From NCBI GenBank assembly GCA_051294375.1, contig CM119263.1, positions 19,744,115 to 19,808,114 on the forward strand: a DNA stretch of 64,000 bases, read 5' to 3'. Numbering within the stretch: the stretch's first letter is position 1; every line of letters begins with the position of its first letter. The stretch comes from Paraspadella gotoi (Eukaryota; Chaetognatha). Made by a program: the position numbers and the translations under genes. The notes under the pieces are model-generated. The model was not told the origin of the DNA and made no database searches. It saw only the letters and a program-made list of their open reading frames with translations. Shown piece after piece: positions 1-24,400 of this stretch.

Positions 1-2
1 AC

Positions 3-13241
<13,239 letters not shown>

Positions 13242-13466
13242 GTCAGAGGGCGAAAGTGATAGGAGTAGTTGAAGAGGGTGGCGAGATGGAAGATTGTAGC
13301 AATGGACCCTTGGTTGGTTGCGATGGCTAGATCGAAAGAGGATGTTGGTAACCGCAGTTTCACTGCTGATGGTATTTTGACGAAACTGTGAATGGAAATA
13401 TCATTCAGTAGTCGTAGCCGTGAAAGGTAATAATAATTACGAAATATCTTCCTTGACGCCCGCCAG

Positions 13467-15772
13467 CCAATCCCGACTCGCCGTCTCCACGGCCTCGTCG
13501 GCGACGACAGGCTACGGCACGGCGGGCTCGACCTCCTACGCCCTGCCTTACGACGCGGTCCCCACAGAGAACAACCAGATCAACTCCGTCGTCCTCACCG
13601 CAGACGATCAGTTCGTCGTCGCCGGCTCTAAGTTCTGGCCGCCGCAGGTCATTATTATCGAGCCATGACCGGCGAAGCCGGTTCAGGCTCTATAATGTTT
13701 TAGGTTTGCTTCTTTGTGACGTAGTCGTCGTCGTCGTCGTCGTCCGTCACGCTGTTTTTTTATATAAAAACTACTACGCTTTTATAGCTTTGGCTGTGAC
13801 TTACCGTTTTTTTTTAAATAAAAATTATTATGAATTATTATAAAGTTTTACAAAAGTGTGCGATCATAGTAAGTTAAAAAATTAGATATGGCTTCTCAAC
13901 TTGAAATAGCTTTGATATTTTCTTATTACATTTGGATTTAAGTATTTTTTGTTTGAATTTCCACTTCATTATGATTTACTGCAATATGCAAATGTGATTA
14001 TAGTACTCATTATAATATCCAAATTAGTATATAGAAATGCTTTAATCTAATTTACATATTGCAGTATATAATATTGAAGATGAAATTCCAAAAAATTTTT
14101 AAAAAAATATAATAAAAATGGGAACTCAAAATATTGTTTTTTTTTAATTTTTAATGTCTAATATTGATAATAATTTTAATATTAATTTTAATATTAAGAA
14201 TGTCTATGAATGTCTTTTTAATTAATAAATTATTTTTTGATGCCGTTTTAAAAAGTGTTGCCAGGGCACCTTTTTTAATGTCTTTATCAATTCCTTTAAC
14301 AGGTGTGGGACATCCAAAGTGGCGAGATCATCCGCAGCATGAAGGGCGACGCCGAAGGCTGCACCAACTTGAGGCTGGGCTGCGATGGAGCGCTCCTCAT
14401 CGGGCAGGTGAGATGCAGAATGATCCCCTTGAAACAAGATAATATTATTCTATTTTTATAACTATTATTATAATAGTATTAATATATAATATAAAATTAT
14501 TGAACAAGCTAACCTATTAAATTACCTCATTTTTGCACCAAACAGGTTGACACGGATCGGTGGCATATGCCCGATGGAACTCTCGGATCAGGCGCGGCTG
14601 CCGGGTCCCTCGGACGCGGCCCGCCCCGATCCGGCGACGGCGACAAAGTGCCCTACCAGCGAATCCAAGCCTGGAACTTTATGTCGGGAAAGCCGGTGGA
14701 CCTGCCTGTGCCGGAGCTTTGCTCTTACTCTGCAGTCACGAAAGACGGTAGGTTCAATAACGTGGCATAAATTATTAATAAATTAACGATTTTGAAAAGT
14801 TATAAATATATATTTTACAGAGTTTTTTTATTCATTCGCGAATTTTTTTGTATCTTAGGCACGACGGCGGTGGTGGCGCGGACGAACCGCTTCGGCAGCG
14901 AGTGTTCCGTGATGCTCTGGGATCTGCGAACTTGTCAGAAACTGAAGGAAATCAAATGCACGAGCGTCATGGGCTACGCTGAGTCCATCTCCTTTTTGGC
15001 TCTGACTCCGAACGAAAACAACGCGGTGGCGGGTGAGTGGAAAAAAGGAAAAAATAAAGAAAGAAAATGTAAAGAAGGAACGAAAAGGAAGGAAAAAAAG
15101 AAAGTTTTGCTGTCTAGGAAAGTCCAAAGAAAAATACAAGTGAAACAAAGGGAGAAAAATAAAAAAGAGAAGTAAAAAAAAATTAAGTCAGAAAGAAGAA
15201 AAATGAAAGTAATAGAGAAGATCAAAGAAATTTTAAATATAAACAGTATTAAACACGCAAATGGAAAAAAAAAATTAAAACAGGAAAATACAAGTGAAAC
15301 TGAAAGGGAGAAAAATAAAAAAGAGAAGTAAAAAAAAATTAAGTCCAGAAAGAAGAAAAAAATGAAAGTAATAGAGAAGATCAAAGAAATTTTAAATATA
15401 AACAGTATTAAACACGCAAATGGAAAAAAAAAATTAAAACAGGAAAAAAGAAAAACATCGAACGAATAAAACAAAAAACGGGAAACAAAAATTCGCAAAT
15501 TATATTCAACTTTCTCCAAATGTTAGGCTTCTACAACAGCTGGGACGGAAACGCCAACTACATCACGTTCGATTTGCTGAAACCTGGAGGAGACGAAACC
15601 CCCGTTGAACCTTCCTTCTTCTCGCAACCCGCCTTCCTCGAAGTCACCGTCGTCGTCGACAACGAGGAGGCCGTCACGGGAACCAAGCAGGGCGAGCTCA
15701 AGGTGATTCAAGCAGAAAATGCTGCTTGAGCGAAGTGGAGAACATTTGAGAAGAACGTAAAAAACTTTCTCT

Positions 15773-15828
<56 letters not shown>

Positions 15829-15832
15829 TTCT

Positions 15833-15922
<90 letters not shown>

Positions 15923-16549
15923 AGGTCTGGAACATCCACACGGGTCGCGTTGTGCGGCACCTGACCGACGCCGGGTCGGGCGCGCCTTCCGCTCACGCTC
16001 CTGGCAGCGCCGTCACGTGCCTCACCGCCGGCGCCGACCAAAAACTCGTCGTTAGCGGCGCCACCGACGCTCTCCTCAAAGTCTGGAGCCTCTCGTCGTC
16101 GGAGGAAGAGGCCGACGGCGTCACGTTGTTAAAGGGTCACGAAGACGAGGTGGGCCTGGCGATTGGGGATTTCAAATCCCTACGTCAAATCTTTCAGCTG
16201 TCATAGTTTCATTCTCAAATTCCTCCGTGGAATCAGGTATGGTGTTGCGCCATCTCCAAGGACGGCGAGTTGGTGGTGTCGGGTTCGCGCGACCGAACGA
16301 TCCGCTTGTGGAGAGTCTCCAACGGATCCCTCGTCTGCACTTTCAACTGCAACGTCGACGTCTTTCAAGTGAATTTCGTTGATTATCCCCCAGATCCTTT
16401 TAAACATGAAATTATTTCGCTTGTGTTTTGACATTCTTTTTCGTCGCCAGGTTCAAATGACTTCGGACAAAAGAACAATCGTTGCCTTGGGCGACCGCGA
16501 CGTGTCGCGAATGCTTATCATGCTCAAAGTCGTCATCCAACATAAATGA
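13467..16549 (+). CDS. Seven-blade WD40 domain exons, apparently the cytoplasmic end of the neurexin-like gene
   Basis: Exons 13467-13647, 14303-14407, 14546-14747, 14859-15032, 15527-15702, 15925-16149, 16237-16368, 16451-16549 encode about 430 residues ending in a stop at 16547-16549. Seven blade-ending motifs are visible: VWDIQSG, QAWNFMSG, MLWDLRTC, ITFDLLK, VWNIHTG, VWSLSSS and IRLWRVSNG, enough for one propeller. The C-terminus (VDVFQ..MTSDKRTIVALGDRD) resembles the end of NWD1/NWD2-type proteins as I remember them, but no NACHT domain is present. The first exon has no ATG: it starts at an AG acceptor in phase 2 and fits the phase-2 donor at 13241 exactly. Many introns here fall directly before a Val-Trp at a blade boundary. 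Alternatives: a separate gene whose first exon I did not find, or a trans-spliced or differently started isoform. Confidence 0.75.
15048..15460. repeat. Purine-rich intronic direct repeat
   Basis: Inside the intron 15033-15526 an A/G-rich block of about 145 bp (from GTGAAAC, with GAGAAAAATAAAAAAGAGAAG and AGAGAAGATCAAAGAAATT) is present twice in tandem, near 15140-15285 and 15293-15443. No coding signal; the long antisense frame over it is low-complexity Phe/Ile. Confidence 0.7.
15773..15924. repeat. (CT)n tract forming the whole 3' end of a WD40 intron
   Basis: About 150 bp of CT repeat with a few interruptions ends in the acceptor tctctcag immediately before the exon at 15925. It therefore serves as the polypyrimidine tract of that intron. 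Confidence 0.9.
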
Positions 16550-16673
16550 ATACTTATTTTGGGAAGGGGGAAAGAGAGGCGCGCGAAAAAAACAAGGAAG
16601 AACGTTCCCATGACGTGAAATGAAACAGCGCGAACAGTAAAACAAGTGTCTTAATACATAAGTAAATAAGAAA

Positions 16674-16710
16674 AATAAACCGCATATGACTTTCAAAAAG
16701 CATAAATAAA
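16674..16710 (+). promoter_or_regulatory. Polyadenylation signals of the WD40/neurexin transcript
   Basis: AATAAA occurs at 16674-16679 and again at 16705-16710, 125 and 156 bp after the stop codon. No comparable pair lies between the neurexin tail and the WD40 exons (13242-13466), which favours one transcript. Confidence 0.55.
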
Positions 16711-17890
16711 AAGCGAAAACAAATTTCTATGGCTTATGTTGCTCACTACTAACCCAAATAACGAGTGGTCGGAAGGATACTAACGATGAAACTCGATTTT
16801 CGATCCACGTTGTCGTTGATGCGAAACATCTTTCTGTTCACGGATAACTTCGTGACAAGTGCACATATCCTGTTTTTTTTATCTTCTTCCCAAAATCCTT
16901 GTGAATCGTGCTTGCGATTAGATATTTAACATAATGGTTAAAAACTTAATTTTGAACAAACGTGGAAACTCTCGTCCCCCTAATGTACGCCATTTAAATT
17001 ATTTATCACGTAAAAGAGAGGGCTCCCCATTTTTTAAGAGCGAAAATCAGTAAATAAGCTTTATCTTGAGACGAATTTTTCGGACTCAATAGATAAGGAT
17101 TTAATGTTTTTGTTGTCTAGGATACTTCAACGACGCTCAGTAATTTAGGAAATCTAATTCACATCCTTTTCTAAAATTTACTAAATCAATTGATTGCAAG
17201 GAAAACCAACAAAATAGTGTTTTCCTCTATGCAGATAATTGTTTCCTAATTTGAAAATTATTAAAAATACAGTTCTCAACTTTCTTTATACTACCAAAAA
17301 TAAATTACATAATAAAAATGTTTTTTTCGCCGGGAAATAATCTTAAAGTCCGATAAAAATCTCATTTCTTTTCACTCTTCAATCTGAGGGCTAATAGCAA
17401 ATAGAAAGTATTACTCCTTTTGTTACAATTTGCTCTTAAAAAGGGGGGCAAAATTAATTTCTTGTCTACATTAAATTAGACGAATAAAAGATGTTAAAAA
17501 AGATAAAAAATTGATTTACACTTATATTTTTAGTGAACTATATTAAGTATTTGGCTTTAGGTTTTGGTTTTTACTTTGGTTGTGTCCATGTTGTTTTCAG
17601 CCGAACTGTAATCTTCTGAAGTGTTGTTTTTTAAAGAAAATTATGTTTTGAAATACAAACTCTTCGAATGAAGTTTTTTAAAATGCGTTCTTAGCTTCGG
17701 TTACAACCTAGTATAACTAGCTATATTAGCTATAATGAAAAAAAGTCTAAACCGACTTTTTTATTTTAATAGTCTGATTAAACGATAAGCGAATTCAATA
17801 TTTCTTTTCACTGTGATACCGAGACGTTCCATCGTAAGTATTTCGCAATCGTTTCTTGCTAAATTTAAGACTGGAGCCCTTTCACGCTAA
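16711..17890. other. AT-rich intergenic spacer, convergent 3' ends
   Basis: Between the plus-strand WD40 stop and the minus-strand ABCG stop. I see no exon, RNA gene or strong repeat; it presumably contains both 3' UTRs. Confidence 0.6.
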
Positions 17891-18437
17891 TCATTTCTTT
17901 CTTTTGCACCACATCTTTGTGGTTAAAATGGTAAAGCCCAGGATGTGCAAGACAATCAAGATGCCAACCAATGCAATAAAATCGCGAGTTCTATTGTCCT
18001 CGACAGAAAATCGATCCAAAATTGCATCGCCTGTCAGGAAGTTGTCGCAGGCTTGTTTGTAAGTGCACAGCTCTTTTAAATAGTTCTTAACCTTGGGCAA
18101 AAAAACAAGTGAATGAAAATCAAAATGATTCGACTAAACTATTTGACGAAAACGGTGATCTAACACTTATTGTACCTTTCCAACGTTCATTTTTTTCTTG
18201 ATAAACTCCGGCTCAAGCTTGGGCAAAACTTTGATAAAGTTAGGTCCCGGTTCAGTGCAGAGTCTCGGCATTCCCTAAAATTTAAAAAAACCAGTTAGCT
18301 AAAAGAAAAAAAATTAATAAAAAATTACAAGGTAAAGATTTGTAAGTTTTCATTAACCAGTTATTTTGGTTAATGAATTATACTATAATTTATAGCGCTT
18401 TATAGGCTTGTGTGTGTGAGTGTGTGTTTGTGTGTTT

Positions 18438-18492
<55 letters not shown>

Positions 18493-21400
18493 TGGCCTGA
18501 GTCGAGCGAAAGAAATCGACACGGAAACCACTGCAGCGCGCATTAACCAATCAAGCGGAAACTGAAAGAACCAGTTAAACTAGATAGAACAAGAAGAAAA
18601 AGTGTATATTGAGAATAATTGATACGATTTATTAAAAAACGTTAACAAATTACGTTAAATATTTTCATCGATATATATAAAGTTTTATATTTCTACAAAT
18701 CATCTTGAAACGACCTTGCCCTTTTTCATTGGGAAATAACCTGATTGGTTGAATCGGCGAACTATTTTGTTATTGGTTAAATTTCATCATCTGATTTTTG
18801 GGATCTTCTCAGAGTTGAAATCCTAATAATTTAACACTTGCACGTTTTGCTCCAAGCAAATCAGTGTTTTTTTATCTTGATAAAAAAAATAATCATAAAA
18901 AAAAATAGCTTCACAACTTTTTTATAACTACCTACTTACGTTCACGTACTTAGTTCCCTTTAAAAGATGACATCATCATTATTTATAAACATGAAAAATT
19001 AAATTTATAAAAAGAATGCAAATTCATTGCCTTTCTAATTTTAACAAGCCTTTCTTCAATCATCATACAACTTTAATTGTTTAACAATATTAAATAAATC
19101 TATGCTTATTTCCTTCAGGGAAATTCTGGCGAAAATGTTCCGCCTTGCTTTACAACTGCTCCCCAAACGAGCCAACATCCCGGGAGCTTTCGAAAAAGTT
19201 GCTCCAACTTCATCGGGCGCTTTTTCCGCATCGCAGTTCAGCACGACGAGTCCGGCCCGCGTTAATCTAGACAGCGACGATGTCGGTTTCTTCGAGATGG
19301 TCGAGGGATTCTTCGATCGCGCCGCCTCCATAATGGAGGACCAGTTGGTGTCCGAAGTAAAGGGTCGTCTCACCAAAGAAGAGAAGGTGAAGAAGGTGCA
19401 AGGAATCCTGAAATGCATCAAGCCGTGCGACAGCGTCCTCGCCATCACCTTTCCCTTTCGACGGGACAACGGAGAGTACGAAGTCGTTAAAGCCTGGAGG
19501 GCTCAGCACTCTCACCACAGAACGCCCTGCAAAGGCGGCATTCGCTACAGCGACGACGTCAACGAAGACGAGGTCAAAGCCCTCTCCGCTCTGATGACCT
19601 TTAAATGCTCCGTCGTCGACGTCCCCTTCGGCGGAGGAAAGGCCGGCGTGAAGATCAACCCGAAAAATTACTCCGATCGTGAAATCGAGAAAATAACCAG
19701 AAGATTGGCTCTCGAATTGGCGAAGAAGGGGTTTATTGGTCCCGGCGTCGATGTACCCGCTCCCGACATGGGAACCGGTGAGAGAGAAATGTCTTGGATC
19801 TGCGACACATATGCCAACACCGTCGCCCACTTGGATATCAATGCTCACGCTTGCATCACTGGAAAGCCAATTTCCCAAGGAGGCATCCACGGTCGCGTTT
19901 CCGCCACGGGTCGCGGAATTTTTCATGGAGTGGAAAACTTCATTGATGAAGCTTCTTACATGTCGATGATTGACCTGCGACCAGGATTCAAAGACAAAAC
20001 CTTCATTGCGCAAGGCTTTGGTAATGTTGGCTTGCATGCGTGTCGATACTTCCATCGTGCTGGGTGCAAATGCATCGGCGTTGCTGAGTGGGATGGTTCC
20101 ATTTACAACAAAAACGGCATTGATCCGAAAGAATTGGAGGACTACAAATTGGAACACGGAACGATCGTCGGTTTCCCCGGAGCAGAAGCTTACAAGGGGG
20201 AATCTTTGCTGTATGAACAGTGTGACATTCTCATTCCTGCCGCATCTGAAAAGCAGATCACATCGACCAATGCCAATAAAATCAAGGCTAAGATAATCGC
20301 TGAAGGAGCCAACGGGCCAACGACCCCGGCGGCCGACAAAATCCTCATCAAGAACAAGGTGCTCGTCATTCCCGATCTGTACATCAACGCCGGCGGAGTC
20401 ACTGTTTCCTATTTCGAGTGGCTCAAGAATCTTAATCACGTGTCTTACGGTCGGCTCACCTTCAAATACGAGAGGGACTCCAACTACCATCTCCTGGAAT
20501 CAGTTCAGCAATCTCTGGAGAGAAAGTTCGGTTCTTCCGGCGGCTCCATTCCGATTCAAGCGTCACCAGAATTTCAGGCGCGAATCGCCGGCGCCTCGGA
20601 AAAAGACATCGTCCACTCTGGTTTGGCCTTCACCATGGCGAGAAGCGCCCGGGCCATCATGAGAACCGCGGCGAAATATAATCTCGGAATCGATCTGCGG
20701 ACGGCCGCTTACATCAATTCCATCGAGAAAATCTTCAAGAATTACGACGAGGCTGGATTTACATTCACTTAAACTCGTAATCTGTACATTTATCTTGAGA
20801 GAGGTTTTTACATTGAATTCAAAATACTCTTCACTCAAATGAATGTACAATCGAATACAGCGTCCGCTCGGGATTAGGCTAAAATGAAAAAAACTTGACA
20901 ACGCCCAAACGTTATATCAGTCCGAATCCTGAGATTAGTTTGATTCTAAAATTTTTCAAGTAAAATGCGAATGAGATCTTTTGGTTGAACTTTCACAGAA
21001 TATATCTTGGAACAAATTTCCAATTTTGCAATATCCTATTTGAAAATACGATTTTCTAGGTAAAATACACCCATATAATTTTATATCTAAAATACACCTG
21101 TATCAGTTGAAAATATTATTATATAAATATAAATACGAAATAGTCTTGATTATGTTTGCTGTAATATAAATTGATTATATGGTAAATTTGAATGACGTCA
21201 AAAAGTTTATTTCAAAATTCCTGCAGAAAGCGACGAAAAGACAAAAATTTTCCTAGTTTCGTAAAATAACGTTAACTTGATAAGTTTTGTAGATTAATGG
21301 TGTTATACTTAAATAGTTTTTATCATATTAGATTGTACGATAAACAAAATAATTTTACATACCATTGATTTCGAGGTGAATTTGATATTAGTTTTTAATT

Positions 21401-24400
21401 TTCTTAACTAAAACACACCTTGTAAACCTCGACCATGATAATCGAGAAAGCGTAGTAAAAATAACTGATATATTCGATCCAAATGAAGACGTCAGGAACG
21501 ATGCTGGTGGGTATCAAGAATCCGCTGAACAGCATGAGCGTCGTCAACATTGGACCAGTCATGGAGGTCGCCATGAGGAAGCTTTTACCAAAAAGACAAA
21601 AGTGAAAAAAAGACACTTGATAACGGACTTGGTTTTTAGTTGCGCCGCGAGTACTCACTTTTCAGTCGGTATGTCTGTCCGTCGGTCTGTTCTACTTACT
21701 TTAAAAATTGGTTGCTTATTTGTTAAGACAGAAAAAACCTCAAATCTAAAGGACTGCTAGCGCCGCCTTCAGGAATTCCTAAAACTATAAGGATTAAAAG
21801 ACGTAATTTTGATGCAGTGCATGTAATAAATACATAGGCACACAAAGTTTTTTAGTCATGTCATATCACGTGAAAATAAAGTCACTGCGGCTCAACAAAT
21901 TGGAATTACCATTCTTGTTTATTTATTTATTCATTTATGCCTTTAATTCTTCCCTAATATCCTTTCATCTATTTTTCAAAAAATCAAACTCTATTTTTGT
22001 TGGTTCGATTATCTTATATATTTTAATTATACTACCTGTTTGACATGGAAGAGATGACGAGGCCGAACGCGATGGAGATAATAGCCATCATAACATAGAC
22101 GAGCAACACGATCGGAAAGGCGCCGACGGCGTCCAACTCCGTGTTGGTAAATACCATCCACCAGACAATGTTGATAATGATCAGGGTATTGATGAGGACC
22201 TGAGAATCGGGACTCAAACAGTGGCTACTTTATCTATCCAAATCTATCTAATTTATCTATTTATCGATCTCTTTCTCTCACACTCTTTCTTTCTCTTTCT
22301 TTCTTTCTCTCTCACTCTCTCTCACCTCGATGGTGTAAAAAGCGGCGACGGCGAAGTAGTACATAGGAATTTTGTAGACGCGTGAGAGATAATCGCGTTC
22401 GATAACAGCGAGTTCGTTTGGGACGACTACGGTCAGAGTCGCCGTTGAGCTTTTTTCAAAATAAAATAATAGAGAAGAAATTAGAACGACTAATAAAAAA
22501 AAATTATCCAAGAAACAATCCATCTTGCCCCCCTGAATTTGGCCACGCTTTAGTTGTGCCAGACACCCCATCCCTCCTACAACATATAATATAATAAAGA
22601 AGCATGTGGCTTCCTTATCAATGCAATAGTAAAATTGTTTCAGTACTTGTCTTCCAGTAAATATACAAACTCGGATACAAATGAATCTGTTTAAACTTAT
22701 CGCTCCTTTTCTGTTTTTTACCTGAACGCGATCACAGTAGAGACGTAGAAGATAATGCCGGGCACGTTCTGCTGGGAAGAGGCTTTCTTAAAGTTGACTT
22801 TATACCACAAGAGGCCGACGAGGAAGGAAGTGATCGTTATGAGGATGAGTCGGATGAAAAAAGCGGAGGGATCCCGGAGAGTGTTCATGAAGGATCGATA
22901 TATGATCATGTGGAACTAGATCGACGATGCCGGTGGGAGGGAGGGTGAGGAAACGATTACAATTAACAAACTTGAATCGATAAAAGGTTAAAACAATTTT
23001 GTCGCTCCTTTTTTTAGTTGCGCCACGAGTACTCGCGGAGCAACTCAAGATTCCGATGCGTGTCGAACAGACACAGGCTAAGAAATTCACTGCTGCGTTC
23101 AATTTCCGTTCTTGTTTTCGAAATAGTTTACTTGTTGGAATAAGTTGCAAGTTTCCTCACAGCAAGTCGTCTTGCGTATGTTACGTGTGTATCCATCTGA
23201 CTGCGGAGAACTTTCTAACGCATCAATTTCATCGTTGAGCGCGCTGCACTGCGGGCTTGATTGATAGGCCTCCGTCAAGGCCGCGACCTGCGAAAAAGGA
23301 AAGTAAAAGGTTTACCCAAGTCCTAATCATGTATGATTAACGAATCTTTTGAAGAGACAGTAATTATTGATAAGTGTTAATGACAGAACCGTTCAATATA
23401 AGCAGTCCCTGAGCTTCGGATCAGGCTGTAACACCATGTTACAGGCGGGTTAAGCGCCCCGTCCCTCTTAACTGCCAGACGACCACCGGGCTAGAACCCC
23501 GGACCTTTGGGTTGGGAGGCGAATGACTTGCCTCCGGCACCAATGGCCGCTGATGAACGGTTGGTGGATTTTAGTCCACCATACATCCCCCCTCCCGTAG
23601 GGAGAAGTCTGTTGCGTCTCTTCAGTGAATTGTTGTTGGTGGAAAGTTCGTCACCAAGTTGAGGCATGTCGCCTGATGTGTTGTGGGCGGAAAGTGCATC
23701 GCCAGGTTGAGGCATGTCGCCTGAAAGTGTTGTTGTTGCTGTTGTGTTCGGAAGTCAGGCTCACCAATGAAGAGACAGTAATTATTGATAAGTGTTAATG
23801 ACAGAACCGTTCAATATAAGCAGTCCCTGAGCTTCGGATCAGGCTGTAACACCATGTTACAGGCGGGTTAAGCGCCCCGTCCCTCTTAACTGCCAGACGA
23901 CCACCGGGCTAGAACCCCGGACCTTTGGGTTGGGAGGCGAATGACTTGCCTCCGGCACCAATGGCCGCTGATGAGCGGTTGGTGGATTTTAGTCCACCAT
24001 ACATCCCCCCTCCCGTAGGGAGAAGTCTGTTGCGTCTCTTCAGTGAATTGTTGTTGGTGGAAAGTTCGTCACCAAGTTGAGGCATGTCGCCTGATGTGTT
24101 GTGGGCGGAAAGTGCATCGCCAGGTTGAGGCATGTCGCCTGAAAGTGTTGTTGTTGCTGTTGTGTTCGGAAGTCGGGCTCACCAATGAAGAGACAGTAAT
24201 TATTGATAAGTGTTAATGACAGAACCGTTCAATATAAGCAGTCCCTGAGCTTCGGATCAGGCTGTAACACCATGTTACAGGCGGGTTAAGCGCCCCGTCC
24301 CTCTTAACTGCCAGACGACCACCGGGCTAGAACCCCGGACCTTTGGGTTGGGAGGCGAATGACTTGCCTCCGGCACCAATGGCCGCTGATGAACGGTTGG

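Noticed and set aside
14974-15519. 181-codon minus-strand Phe/Ile-rich frame
   Set aside because: Complement of an intronic purine-rich duplicated repeat; low complexity only.
19267-20490. 407-codon open frame opposite GDH
   Set aside because: Antisense shadow of a strongly codon-biased gene; no start context, splice sites or recognisable motif.
23491-24133. Two identical 74-codon frames (start [15 protein letters not shown])
   Set aside because: They lie inside the tandem SINE-like units and repeat with the 418-bp period; no independent sign of coding.
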